The notes beneath the pieces are model-generated. The model was given only the letters and a program-made list of their open reading frames with translations, did no database searches and had not been told where the DNA came from. 64,000 nt of DNA from Acidimicrobiaceae bacterium (lineage in GTDB: Bacteria; Actinomycetota; Acidimicrobiia; Acidimicrobiales; RAAP-2), in contig PKYQ01000026.1 in NCBI GenBank assembly GCA_003133685.1, forward strand, positions 1-64,000, read 5' to 3'. A program made the translations under genes and the position numbers. Positions 34,832 through 43,323 of the stretch are shown here, one piece after another (the stretch's first letter is position 1; each line of letters begins with the position of its first letter).

Positions 34832-35431
34832 ATGACCGTAGGGGCGTTCTTGGGCATCGTTGCCCTGATGTTCGTCCTTGAGTTGCCCGACAAGACGTTC
34901 TTGGCGACGGTGATCATGGCCACGAGGGCGCGACCGCTGATGGTCGTGATTGGCGGGTCACTGGCGTTGACCATTCAGATGGGACTCGCCGTCGGAGCCG
35001 GAACGCTGCTCACGTTCTTCCCGGTGCACTGGAAGGATCTGATCGTCGGCGTGCTCTTTCTCGGAGGTGCGGCGTATCTGCTCTTCGTGCCCGAGTCAGC
35101 CGAAGAAGAGAAGGGTCGGCGAGAGGCCGATATTGAGAATGCCGTGACGCGATGGAAGGAAATCACGACGGCGTTCATCGTGATCTTTATCGGCGAGTTC
35201 GGCGACCTCACGCAGATCCAGGCCGCGAACTTCGAGGCCAAGCTCCATCAGCCCCTTGAAGTCTTCGTCGCGTCGAGCCTCGCCCTCATCGCCGTCACCT
35301 TCCTCGGCGCGTACAGCGGTCGCGCGCTCCAGCGCGTCATTCCACTCAAGCGGATTCGATTTGGCGGCGGGCTGATCTTCGCGGGACTCGGTATCTGGAC
35401 GATCGTGTCATTGGTCGTGGCGATTTCATGA
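34832..35431 (+). CDS. TMEM165/GDT1-family membrane transporter
   Basis: The 199-aa protein has about six helices in two repeats with the family's acidic motifs: FVLELPDKTFLAT in the first half and FIGEFGDLTQIQAANF in the second. A charged cytoplasmic loop separates them. Relatives move Mn2+ or Ca2+. The start is the ATG 7 bp after the aminopeptidase stop. It overlaps the next gene by 4 bp, so pepN, this gene and the methyltransferase gene are probably co-transcribed. Confidence 0.9.
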   Translation: MTVGAFLGIVALMFVLELPDKTFLATVIMATRARPLMVVIGGSLALTIQMGLAVGAGTLLTFFPVHWKDLIVGVLFLGGAAYLLFVPESAEEEKGRREADIENAVTRWKEITTAFIVIFIGEFGDLTQIQAANFEAKLHQPLEVFVASSLALIAVTFLGAYSGRALQRVIPLKRIRFGGGLIFAGLGIWTIVSLVVAIS

Positions 35432-36063
35432 GTCGCCGCGACGAACTCCTCGACTACGCCGGCACGGTGAAGGGCTTCATGCCGCGTGACGAGGGCCTCG
35501 CGCTGTTCGAATTCGCGCTGGCTCACGGGGAGCGCTCGCATCGCGGCACCTGGCTCGAGATCGGCGCGTGGTGCGGCAAGTCGGCGGTGTATCTCGGCGC
35601 CGCGGCCGAGGCGACCAACTCGGTCCTCTACTCCCTCGACCACCACCGCGGCAGCGAAGAGAATCAGGCCGGGTGGGAACACTTCGACGCCTCGCTCGTC
35701 GATCCAAGCGACGGGCGTCTCAACACGCTGCCTTCGTGGCAGCGCACGATTGCGGAGGCACGACTGGAATCCACGGTGATCGGACTCGTCGGGCCGTCGG
35801 TCGTGGTCGCCACCCACTTCAACCAACCACTCGACATCCTCTTCATCGACGGCGGTCACGGCCGTGACGTCGCGTGGGCCGACTACGAAGCGTGGACGCC
35901 CAAAATCGTCGTCGGTGGATTACTGCTCATCCACGACGTCTTCGCCAATCCCGACGACGGTGGTCGCCCGCCGTATGAGATCTACCGCGCCGCGCTCGAG
36001 AGCGGCGCGTTCATCGAACGCGCCGAGTGCGGATCGCTGCGCGCGCTAACGCGCGTCCACTAG
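35428..36063 (+). CDS. Class I SAM-dependent methyltransferase-like protein
   Basis: The 211-aa protein has a Rossmann methyltransferase layout: GTWLEIGAWCGKSAVYLGAA (motif I), SVLYSLDHHRGSEENQAGWE, LDILFIDGGHGRDVAWADY (acidic motif) and GGLLLIHDVFANPDDGG. This is the Methyltransf_24 group. The substrate is unknown. It is coupled to the GDT1-like gene. Its 3' end overlaps the convergent alpha/alpha-barrel gene by 18 bp, and it may serve the sugar cluster next to it (inference). Confidence 0.82.
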   Translation: MSRRDELLDYAGTVKGFMPRDEGLALFEFALAHGERSHRGTWLEIGAWCGKSAVYLGAAAEATNSVLYSLDHHRGSEENQAGWEHFDASLVDPSDGRLNTLPSWQRTIAEARLESTVIGLVGPSVVVATHFNQPLDILFIDGGHGRDVAWADYEAWTPKIVVGGLLLIHDVFANPDDGGRPPYEIYRAALESGAFIERAECGSLRALTRVH

Positions 36064-37134
36064 CGACAGCGGACAGCCCGGTTCGGCGAGGTCGATCGGC
36101 CGGGGCAGGGAGTCGTGTCGAAAGAGCCCGGCGGCGGCCGACGATGACGTCAGGGCGTCAGCGGCGAGGATGATCGCCGCGGCGGTATAGGACGTTATCT
36201 CGCGGTCCGGAAAGGTGACCTCACCGGGATAGGCGATGCCCGTCCAGTACGCGCCGTCACTTCGACGATGCCGGCGAGTGTAACTGAACAGGTCGAGCGC
36301 CTTATTGGTCAAACCGAGAGCGTCGAGTGCCAAGACGCACTCGGCCGTCTCGGCGGCCGTCACCCAGTCGCTGGTCGACACGCAGCGCACGCCGAGGCCG
36401 TCCATGACGTGTCGATCCCAGCCGTCGTCGATTCGTTTCAGTCCGGGCGCGCCGTAGAGCGCGCCCGAGAAGATCGGGTAGTACCAGTCCATCGCGAACT
36501 CGTTCTTCGGCGCGAATGCTCCGGGGTGATGCGCCACGGCGTGTCCGAGACGACCAGCCGCCAACTCCCAGGCCGGCTTGGCGACGTCGAGTCGTTCGGC
36601 GAGTGCGACCGCGCAGCGCAGCGAGTGAAAGATCGACGACGAACCGGTCAATAGCGCGTAGCTCTCGCGTCGGCCGATCGAGTCGAGCGACCAGGCAATC
36701 GTGCCGTCGGCGTGCTGGAAGCGCAGTACGAAATCGATGGCTCGCTCTATGGTGGGCCACAACTCAACACAAAAGTCGATGTCCTCAGTCGCGACGAGGT
36801 AGTGATACAAACCGGCCGCGCCGTACGCGCAGACGTTCGTGTCGAGTCGTGCGTCCTTCACCTGGTCACCGAGGTAGTAGTTGAACCAACTGCCGTCGCC
36901 GAGTTGGGTGTCGGCGAGCCACCGGTAGGCCGCCCTCGCGTGATCCACGTAGCCCGTGACCGTCAGGGCCATCGCGGCTTCCACGTGATTCCACGGGTCG
37001 CAGTGCCCGCCGACGAACCAAGGGATCGCGCCGCTGCGCAGTTGCAACGACGCGAGACTCTCGGCGCTCTGGGCGATCTCGGCGTCACTCAAGAGACCGG
37101 GGACGCCCGCGACGGTGTTGATCGTCGTGGTCAC
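36046..37134 (-). CDS. Alpha/alpha-barrel protein (prenyltransferase/squalene-cyclase-like repeats)
   Basis: From the GTG at 37134 the protein has 362 residues. The repeats resemble those of alpha6/alpha6 barrels: GAIPWFVGGHCDPWNHVEAA, AYRWLADTQLGDGSWFNYYL, DFVLRFQHADGTIAWSLDS and SDGAYWTGIAYPGEVTFPDR. Similar repeats occur in prenyltransferase/squalene oxidase proteins and in glycan-processing barrels. DxD/His-Cys metal sites typical of protein prenyltransferases are not evident, so a sugar-active role fits the context better. The GTG overlaps the methyltransferase stop (GTGA). The function is unknown. Confidence 0.72.
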   Translation of the reverse strand: MTTTINTVAGVPGLLSDAEIAQSAESLASLQLRSGAIPWFVGGHCDPWNHVEAAMALTVTGYVDHARAAYRWLADTQLGDGSWFNYYLGDQVKDARLDTNVCAYGAAGLYHYLVATEDIDFCVELWPTIERAIDFVLRFQHADGTIAWSLDSIGRRESYALLTGSSSIFHSLRCAVALAERLDVAKPAWELAAGRLGHAVAHHPGAFAPKNEFAMDWYYPIFSGALYGAPGLKRIDDGWDRHVMDGLGVRCVSTSDWVTAAETAECVLALDALGLTNKALDLFSYTRRHRRSDGAYWTGIAYPGEVTFPDREITSYTAAAIILAADALTSSSAAAGLFRHDSLPRPIDLAEPGCPLSLVDAR

Positions 37135-37850
37135 GAAGCCGGCTTCACCAGGTAGACGACGATCGACTTGCCCATCAAGGGCGCCATGATCCGTTCGGCC
37201 AGTCGCGTCGGCCAGGGCGCCTTCATGATGTCCCACACGAGGAGTCGGTGGTAGAGCTTCACGAATTTGTTGGTGTCATTGGTCGTGCCGACGAGACACT
37301 TCAGCCACCAGTAGGGACTGTGGAGACCGTGGGCGTAGTGGTGACCGGTGTCGGTCAGTCCGACCGAACGCAGTCGCTCGGTGAGGATTCGACGACGGTA
37401 GATGCGGATGTGACCGCCGGGCACGTTGTGGTAGTCATCGGACAGCGCCCAGTTGATCAACTCCGGTCCGAACCGCGGCACCGTGATGGCCATCGTGCCG
37501 CCCGGTTTCAGTACGCGGGCCAACTCGCCCATGGCCCCGAGGTCGTCGGGGATGTGCTCGAGGACCTCAGAACAGATCACCCGATCGAAGGTCGCGTCGG
37601 GGAACGGGAGGTGCAGCGCGTCACCCTGCACCGCGGCGGTGTGCAAGGTCTCGGCGTCGAGTTCCCCGGCGGCGACCATCGCGGCGAACATGTTCTTCAC
37701 GCCCTCCACCTCGTCGCGACCGGCGTCGAGGGCGATCACGTCGGCCCCACGGCGCGCCGCTTCGAAGGCGTGGCGACCGAAACCACACCCGAGATCGAGA
37801 ATCTTGTCGCCTCGCTCGAGACCCAACTGGTCGTAACGAGCGGTCAGCAT
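37131..37850 (-). CDS. Class I SAM-dependent methyltransferase
   Basis: The 239-aa protein has a clear methyltransferase core: KILDLGCGFGRHAFEAARRG (SAM-binding motif I), VIALDAGRDEVEGV, GDALHLPFPDATFDRVICSE (motif II) and EVLEHIPDDLGAMGELARVL. PGGTMAITVPRFGPELINW follows. It is the Methyltransf_11 type. It lies between a GT4 glycosyltransferase and the barrel gene, with stop/start overlaps on both sides. Methylation of a sugar or lipid-linked glycan is the likely job (inference). Confidence 0.9.
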   Translation of the reverse strand: MLTARYDQLGLERGDKILDLGCGFGRHAFEAARRGADVIALDAGRDEVEGVKNMFAAMVAAGELDAETLHTAAVQGDALHLPFPDATFDRVICSEVLEHIPDDLGAMGELARVLKPGGTMAITVPRFGPELINWALSDDYHNVPGGHIRIYRRRILTERLRSVGLTDTGHHYAHGLHSPYWWLKCLVGTTNDTNKFVKLYHRLLVWDIMKAPWPTRLAERIMAPLMGKSIVVYLVKPAS

Positions 37851-39220
37851 CAGTCGTACTCCATCGAGTCCGGCAGGGCCTTACCCGTGAGGATCGCGTC
37901 GTAACAGGCGGCGGTGCCGCGCGCGGTCACTTCCCACGTGAAGCGTTCCATCACGCGTGTGCGACCGGCCGCGCCGAGTCGCGCCCGAAGTTCGGCGTCG
38001 TCAAGTAGTCGTCCGATCGCGACCACCAGTGCCTCGGGGTTGTTCGGCTCCACGAGTAGGCCGGTCTCTTCGCTCACGCCGACGACCTCGGGCAGCGCGC
38101 CGCCGGTGGTCGCCACGACCGGTACGCCGCAACTCATGGCTTCGATCGCCGGCAGGGAGAAGCCCTCGTAGAGGCTGGGCACGATCGCGACTTCGGCCTC
38201 ACCGTAGAGGCGCGCCAGCTCTTCGTCACTGACGCCCGAGATCGTGGTCACGATGTCGGTGAGACCGAGTCGGTCCAGTGCCGAAGCGACGCGGCCCTTC
38301 GGCTGGGGCTTGCCGATGACGATGAGATCGATGTCGCGCTCGGCGCGCAGCTTGGCGATCGCCTCTAAGAGCGGCACGAGGCCCTTCATCGGCACGTCGC
38401 TCGAAGAGGTGACCATCAGGCGACCCTTTTTCTTGACGACGTCGTCGTAGGGGCGAAAGACGGTGTGGTCGACGCCGACCGGCACGACCGTGAGCCGCGC
38501 CAGCGGCACTTGCATCTGGGCGTTGATATCGATCTTAGAGTTGTGCGAGACCGTGAGGACCGCGGGCAGCTGCTTGACCGTGCGCACCTGCATGCGCAAG
38601 AACCCGAACCAACGTCGCGTCGTGTAGCGCTTCCAGGCCGTCTCGGCGTGATCGAGTGCGATCGAACGATCGACCGTGATCGGGTGGTGCAGCGTCTCGA
38701 GCAACGGCCAACCTTCGCGGCGCAGCTTCAAGATCCCCGGACCCATGCACTGGTTGTCGTGGATGATGTCGAAGTCACCGCGTCGGTGCTTAAGGATCTT
38801 CTCGATACGCAGCGAATACGCGAGCGGTTCGCCGAATCCGCCGCTCATCATGACGCCGAACTCCGAAAGGTCCGCGAGGGACGTGAACTCACGAAGCGCC
38901 GGAATCCGAAACGGGTCGGGGTCGCGGTACAGATCGAGGCCGCGAACAGCGGTGAAGCCGACGCCCTCATCGAGTTCGGGCCACGGCGGTCCGGAAAAGA
39001 CCTCGACGCTGTGGCCGAGATTGACCAATTCTCGCGTCAGGTGTCGGGTGTAGACGCCCTGTCCCCCGCAGCGCGGATTACCCCGGTAGATCAGGAACGC
39101 CACGCGGTACTTGCCCGGCTCGGGCGGCCGAGTTGGGACATGCGCCGGCGTGACGATGGTCTTGGAACGGGCCCAGGACGCCTTGGTCTCGTCAATGGTC
39201 TGGCGCAGGGTACGGGACAA
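37850..39220 (-). CDS. Family 4 glycosyltransferase (GT-B fold)
   Basis: The 456-aa protein is a retaining GT4-type transferase. Its acceptor domain has YRGNPRCGGQGVYTRHLTRE, a Gly-rich nucleotide-sugar loop type. The C-terminal donor domain has LMVTSSSDVPMKGLVPLLEA and PSLYEGFSLPAIEAMSCGVP, containing the E-x7-E motif, then LLVEPNNPEALV. There is no membrane segment. The one-base overlap (TGATG) with the methyltransferase gene suggests a dedicated pathway. The acceptor is unknown. Confidence 0.9.
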   Translation of the reverse strand: MSRTLRQTIDETKASWARSKTIVTPAHVPTRPPEPGKYRVAFLIYRGNPRCGGQGVYTRHLTRELVNLGHSVEVFSGPPWPELDEGVGFTAVRGLDLYRDPDPFRIPALREFTSLADLSEFGVMMSGGFGEPLAYSLRIEKILKHRRGDFDIIHDNQCMGPGILKLRREGWPLLETLHHPITVDRSIALDHAETAWKRYTTRRWFGFLRMQVRTVKQLPAVLTVSHNSKIDINAQMQVPLARLTVVPVGVDHTVFRPYDDVVKKKGRLMVTSSSDVPMKGLVPLLEAIAKLRAERDIDLIVIGKPQPKGRVASALDRLGLTDIVTTISGVSDEELARLYGEAEVAIVPSLYEGFSLPAIEAMSCGVPVVATTGGALPEVVGVSEETGLLVEPNNPEALVVAIGRLLDDAELRARLGAAGRTRVMERFTWEVTARGTAACYDAILTGKALPDSMEYD

Positions 39221-39322
39221 GGGGCAACTTTCGATAAGGCGGGTCCTCTATTCTCGCCGAATTCGCCAGAGGGCCACAAATGTCAGAGAACCAAAGGGCT
39301 GAAGCATTAGTAGTTTGTTCGC

Positions 39323-40555
39323 ATGGACCTCAATTACCCGGCCGAGACTGAACCATTCCGCAAAGAAGTGCACGCGTGGTTGGAAGAGAACCTGCCCGAC
39401 GGCTGGTTCGATCCTGAATTCTCGATGAGTGCCGAAGAGCGACGAGCCTTCAACGAGAGCTGGAACGAGAAGCTCTTCGCCGGTGGATGGATCTGTGCCG
39501 GATGGCCCGTCGAGTACGGCGGCAAGGGTCTGACGTTGTTGCAGCAGGTCGTCTTGAACGAAGAGTTCGCCAAGGCCGGTGCGCCGATGCGCGCCGACTT
39601 CTTCGGCGACACGTTGGTCGGTCCGACGATCCTGCAGTGGGGCACGGACGACCAGAAGCGCGAGTTCATCCCCGGCATCCTGCAAGGAAAGATCGCGTGG
39701 TGTCAGGGTTTCTCGGAACCGGACGCCGGCTCGGACTTAGCGAGTCTTAAGACCAGCGCGATACTCGACGGCGACGAATGGGTGATCAACGGCCAGAAGG
39801 TCTGGACGTCCCAGGCCCAACACGCCGACTACGTCTTCTTGATGGTGCGCACGGACCCCGACGCGCCCCAGCACGCCGGCATCAGCTACCTCCTCGTGCC
39901 GATGCATCAAGAGGGCATCGAAGTTCGTCCGATCATCCAAGTCGACGGCTCGGGCGACTTCAATGAGGTCTTCTTCACCAACGCGCGTTGTTCAAAGAAC
40001 AACGCCGTGGGCGGCGTGAACAACGGCTGGAAGGTCGCGATGACGACGCTCGGCTTCGAACGCGGTTCGAGTTCCACCACCGGCTACCGTCGATTCCTCA
40101 AAGAATGGGAGGAGATCGTCAAGGAAGCGACGCGTCTGGGCAAGAACGACGACCGCTTGGTTCGTGACGGTCTCGTGAAGGCGTGGGAGAAGGTCAAGAT
40201 CATGGAGATCAATGGCTACCGTTCCTTGACTGACTCACTGAATGGCACGCACAACACGGCGTTGCTCGGCGCCTGCAACAAGATGTTCTGGTCCGAGACT
40301 CATCGCGCGACCATGGAACTCGCGTTAGACGTCCTCGGCATGGAGGCTCAGATCCTCACGGGTAAGGGCCCGAGCGACGGAACCGTGACGGGTAGTCGCC
40401 GCGGGCGCGCCGACTACCCGGTCTCGGAATTGCAAGGGTCGTTCTTCTTCTCGCGCTCCGAGACGATTTGGGGCGGCACCGCGGAGATTCAGCGCAACAT
40501 CATCGGTGAGCGTGCGCTCGGACTGCCGAAGGAGCCGAAGCCGCAAAAGGTGTGA
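39323..40555 (+). CDS. Acyl-CoA dehydrogenase family flavoprotein
   Basis: The 410-aa protein has the N-terminal helical domain (EVHAWLEENLPDGWFDPEF). The substrate/FAD region is GWICAGWPVEYGGKGLTL, then QGFSEPDAGSDLASLKTSA. The beta domain has VINGQKVWTSQAQHADYVFL. C-terminal FAD/dimer contacts are ETIWGGTAEIQRNIIGERAL. It oxidises an acyl-CoA to the enoyl-CoA; GGTAEIQ is the usual end motif. The substrate is not evident. It stands alone between two minus-strand operons. Confidence 0.93.
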   Translation: MDLNYPAETEPFRKEVHAWLEENLPDGWFDPEFSMSAEERRAFNESWNEKLFAGGWICAGWPVEYGGKGLTLLQQVVLNEEFAKAGAPMRADFFGDTLVGPTILQWGTDDQKREFIPGILQGKIAWCQGFSEPDAGSDLASLKTSAILDGDEWVINGQKVWTSQAQHADYVFLMVRTDPDAPQHAGISYLLVPMHQEGIEVRPIIQVDGSGDFNEVFFTNARCSKNNAVGGVNNGWKVAMTTLGFERGSSSTTGYRRFLKEWEEIVKEATRLGKNDDRLVRDGLVKAWEKVKIMEINGYRSLTDSLNGTHNTALLGACNKMFWSETHRATMELALDVLGMEAQILTGKGPSDGTVTGSRRGRADYPVSELQGSFFFSRSETIWGGTAEIQRNIIGERALGLPKEPKPQKV

Positions 40556-40577
40556 GTCGATCGATGCCTCAAGGCAT

Positions 40578-41234
40578 TCACTCGACCGACGTCGCGACAC
40601 CCAACGTGGTCGCGAGTGCTTCGACACGTGTGCGAATTTCATCACGGATGGCTCGAACAGTACTGAGGTCCTTGCCAGCCGGATCAGCGAGGTCCCAGTC
40701 GACGTAACTCTTACCCGGATAGATAGGGCAGACGTCGCCACAACCCATTGCGATCACGATATCCACGGCCCGAACGATCTCGTCGGTCCACGGCTTTGGA
40801 AATTCTTCATGGATATCGATTCCACTTTCCGCCATGACCTCAACGACCACCGGATTCAACTCGGCGCCGGGTTCTGAGCCTCCCGTGTACACGTTCACCT
40901 GATCGCCCGCCATGGCACGGAGCCATCCCGCGGCCATCTGACTTCGCCCCGCATTGTGAACGCAGAGGAACAACACACTCGGCGTTCCCGGCTCGGAACT
41001 CTCGATCTTTGCCATGGCTTGCAGGCGCTGTCGAGCAAAGCGTTCGGACAACACTCCTATGAGAGTTTTCACTTTGGCCTTTTCGGCGAGCCGCTCGTAG
41101 GAATCCACGACGAAGTGTTCGATGGTCTCGTCATCGAAGGTTCCGTGGAATTCACGTTGGAGTTCTTCGACGGCCCTCCGTATCAATCGTTGTTCATCTG
41201 GTGGCAAGTCGTGCAACATTCGTGTGTCAGTCAT
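40578..41234 (-). CDS. arsC: Arsenate reductase with N-terminal three-helix domain
   Basis: The 218-aa protein has an N-terminal helical region of about 75 residues (DEQRLIRRAVEELQREFHGT, VVDSYERLAEKAKVK). A low-molecular-weight-phosphatase-like ArsC domain follows: VLFLCVHNAGRSQMAAGWLR (C-x5-R active loop), YTGGSEPGAELNPVVVEVM, MGCGDVCPIYPGKSYVDWDL. This helical extension is common in actinobacterial ArsC. It reduces arsenate to arsenite with a thiol partner (thioredoxin or mycothiol). It is last in the operon and overlaps the shorter arsC by 4 bp. Confidence 0.92.
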   Translation of the reverse strand: MTDTRMLHDLPPDEQRLIRRAVEELQREFHGTFDDETIEHFVVDSYERLAEKAKVKTLIGVLSERFARQRLQAMAKIESSEPGTPSVLFLCVHNAGRSQMAAGWLRAMAGDQVNVYTGGSEPGAELNPVVVEVMAESGIDIHEEFPKPWTDEIVRAVDIVIAMGCGDVCPIYPGKSYVDWDLADPAGKDLSTVRAIRDEIRTRVEALATTLGVATSVE

Positions 41235-41659
41235 TGCTTCCCTTTCTGTTCGGCAGTGAACTTAAGAAGATCGTCGAAGAGGCCTCGAACTCGCCGTTCG
41301 ATATCGTCACGGATCTGACGAACCACTTCGACATCCATACCGGCCGGATCCGTCAGGTCCCAGTCCAAATACCGCTTGCCCGGGTACACGGGACACGCGT
41401 CGCCACAACCCATAGTGACAATGACGTCGGCGCGGAGTCCCATCTCGTTGGTCAGCTTTCGCGGCGCTTCATTAGAAATGTCAATGCCCTTTTCCCTCAT
41501 CACTTCGACGACCGCAGGATTCAGCATTTCGCCTGGTGCCGAGCCGGCGGAGTGGACAACGACGTGATCACCTCCCAACTCACGGGCGAACCCCGCCGCC
41601 ATCTGCGACCTCCCGGCGTTGTGCACGCACAGGAAAAGGACTTCTGGACGGTCGGTCAT
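41231..41659 (-). CDS. arsC: Arsenate reductase, single-domain
   Basis: The 142-aa protein is a bare ArsC domain: VLFLCVHNAGRSQMAAGFAR (nucleophile Cys and Arg), HSAGSAPGEMLNPAVVEVMR, VTMGCGDACPVYPGKRYLDW. It is clearly homologous to the neighbour at 40578 but diverged, which indicates an old duplication. It overlaps acr3 upstream and the longer arsC downstream by 4 bp each, so the three are translationally coupled. Confidence 0.94.
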   Translation of the reverse strand: MTDRPEVLFLCVHNAGRSQMAAGFARELGGDHVVVHSAGSAPGEMLNPAVVEVMREKGIDISNEAPRKLTNEMGLRADVIVTMGCGDACPVYPGKRYLDWDLTDPAGMDVEVVRQIRDDIERRVRGLFDDLLKFTAEQKGKQ

Positions 41660-42765
41660 GGGGCTCCTTCAACGGTGGCGAGTTGGTCGAAGAATCGACG
41701 TTTCGCCCACAACGACACGTACACCAGGGCAACGAGTACCGGCACCTCGATGAGGGGGCCGACGACGCCGGCGAGAGCTTCGCCACTCGTCACGCCAAAG
41801 ACACCGATACACACCGCGATCGCCAGCTCGAAGTTGTTACCGGCGGCGGTGAAGGCGAGCGTGGCGGTTCGATCGTAAGGAAGTCCGAGTGAACGACCGA
41901 GAGCGAACGACCCAAACCACATGATGGCGAAGTAGCAAAGCAGCGGCAGGGCGATGCGAGCGACGTCGCTCGGCCGAGAGGTGATCGTGTGCCCCTGCAG
42001 CGCGAAGAGGATGACGATGGTATAGAGAAGTCCGTAGAGAGCGAAGGGGCCGAGCCGAGGTAATAATCTGGTCTCGTACCACTCTCGACTACGTAGGCGT
42101 TCGCCAATCGTTCGCGTGAGGTAGCCAGCGAGGAGCGGTATCCCGAGAAATATGGCGACGGTCTCGGCGATCTTCCATACCGATAGATGAAGACCCTGCG
42201 TGCTCAGCCCGAGCCATTTGGGAAGTAGTTCCAGGTAGAAATATCCGAGCAACGCAAACGCAACGATCTGGAACAGGGAGTTGAGCGCCACGAGCACCGC
42301 CGCCGCTTCGCGATGGCCTCCCGAAAGATCGTTCCAGATCAGCACCATCGCGATGCAGCGCGCCAAGCCCACGATGATGAGCCCAGTGCGATAGGTGGGC
42401 AGATCGGGCAGTAAGAGCCAGGCGAGAGTGAACATCACCGCCGGTCCAACGAGCCAATTGAGGACGAGCGACGCGACCAACAGCCTGCGGTCACGGGTAA
42501 CGGTGCCGAGTCGGTCGTAGCGCACTTTTGCCAACACGGGATACATCATGACGAGGAGTCCAATGAAGATGGGCAACGACGTTCCCGACGTGACCTGCAC
42601 GGCATTGAGGTGCGTGTTGAGGCTGGGAATGGCTCGCCCGAGGCCGATGCCAATGGCCATCGCCAAGACGATCCACACCGGCAGGAACCGGTCGAGGAAC
42701 GAAAGTCGCTTGATGACGGGGGCCGCCAGGTCGCCCTCGGACAACTCTGAGACGACGTCGCTCAT
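41656..42765 (-). CDS. acr3: Arsenite efflux carrier Acr3
   Basis: The 369-aa membrane protein has about ten helices and Acr3 hallmarks. These are FLPVWIVLAMAIGIGLGRAI near the N-terminus, GLARCIAMVLIWNDLSGGHR with the conserved Cys137, AVLVALNSLFQIVAFALLGY, and FTAAGNNFELAIAVCIGVFG close to the end. It exports As(III), driven by the proton gradient. It lies 32 bp downstream of arsI and is coupled to arsC. Confidence 0.95.
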   Translation of the reverse strand: MSDVVSELSEGDLAAPVIKRLSFLDRFLPVWIVLAMAIGIGLGRAIPSLNTHLNAVQVTSGTSLPIFIGLLVMMYPVLAKVRYDRLGTVTRDRRLLVASLVLNWLVGPAVMFTLAWLLLPDLPTYRTGLIIVGLARCIAMVLIWNDLSGGHREAAAVLVALNSLFQIVAFALLGYFYLELLPKWLGLSTQGLHLSVWKIAETVAIFLGIPLLAGYLTRTIGERLRSREWYETRLLPRLGPFALYGLLYTIVILFALQGHTITSRPSDVARIALPLLCYFAIMWFGSFALGRSLGLPYDRTATLAFTAAGNNFELAIAVCIGVFGVTSGEALAGVVGPLIEVPVLVALVYVSLWAKRRFFDQLATVEGAP

Positions 42766-42796
42766 GAGTGTCCCGTGACTCTGGTTCGCCGCAGTC

Positions 42797-43243
42797 TCAA
42801 CAGCACGGGGCGGCGTCGGACATCACGAGTGACTCGCTCTCGCAGCAGGTCTCGTCGCCGACCACCGACGAAGAGTCGCTCGCGTCGGCGAGTACGGTAT
42901 AGACCTCCCACCGCGAGGAATCAGGACCGTCGACCCACACCTTGTCTTGAACCGCGAAGCAACACGTCGTCTTTTCCTCGATGTCGGTCACGAATCCCTG
43001 TTCGGCGAGGTACCGAGTGGCGTCTTGCACTTCATCGGTCGTAAAGACTTCGACCCCGAGGTGATTAATCGTGCCCGGCACGCCAGAGTTCTCGAAGAGC
43101 ACCAATTTGAGGGGGGGTTCAGTGATGGCAAAGTTGGCGTATCCGGGAAGCAATTTTGTTGGCGCGGTCTTGAAGAATTTGGAGTAGAAATCCACCGCCT
43201 CATCGAGGTTCGACACATTAAGAGCGAGTTGCAGTCTGGACAC
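42797..43243 (-). CDS. arsI: ArsI-type vicinal-oxygen-chelate C-As lyase
   Basis: From a GTG at 43243, preceded by AAGGAG at a good distance, the protein has 148 residues. It has a VOC fold (LQLALNVSNLDEAVDFYSKF, INHLGVEVFTTDEVQDATRY) and the vicinal Cys94-Cys95 pair in EKTTCCFAVQDKVWVDGPD that binds trivalent organoarsenicals. Gln5, His61 and Glu113 are placed like the metal ligands of ArsI. The tail is Cys-rich (ETCCESE, APCC). The relative CadI also has this fold, but the operon favours ArsI. A more upstream TTG would put the ArsR operator inside the coding region and is rejected. Confidence 0.88.
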   Translation of the reverse strand: MSRLQLALNVSNLDEAVDFYSKFFKTAPTKLLPGYANFAITEPPLKLVLFENSGVPGTINHLGVEVFTTDEVQDATRYLAEQGFVTDIEEKTTCCFAVQDKVWVDGPDSSRWEVYTVLADASDSSSVVGDETCCESESLVMSDAAPCC

Positions 43244-43258
43244 CTTGATCTCCTTTAA

Positions 43259-43316
43259 ATTGACATCTGTCAATGAGAAGAGTAGTTGTCGAATTGATGT
43301 TTGTCAATAGTATAAT
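43259..43316. promoter_or_regulatory. Divergent ArsR-controlled promoters with two operators
   Basis: Two similar 16-bp dyads lie 34 bp apart: ATTGACATCTGTCAAT at 43259-43274 (perfect 7-bp arms) and ATTGATGTTTGTCAAT at 43293-43308 (two mismatches). On the minus strand TTGACA (43307-43302), 17 bp, TACTCT (43284-43279) forms the arsI promoter. On the plus strand TATAAT (43311-43316) serves arsR. The second dyad covers the arsI -35 and abuts the arsR -10; the first covers the predicted arsI start site. ArsR binding would block both. Confidence 0.8.
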
Positions 43317-43323
43317 GAAAACA

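Noticed and set aside
40556-40600. Hairpin ATGCC-TCAA-GGCAT between the convergent acyl-CoA dehydrogenase and arsC genes as a bidirectional terminator
   Set aside because: The stem is only 5 bp, lacks T-runs on both sides and partly overlaps the arsC end, so the support is too weak to list.
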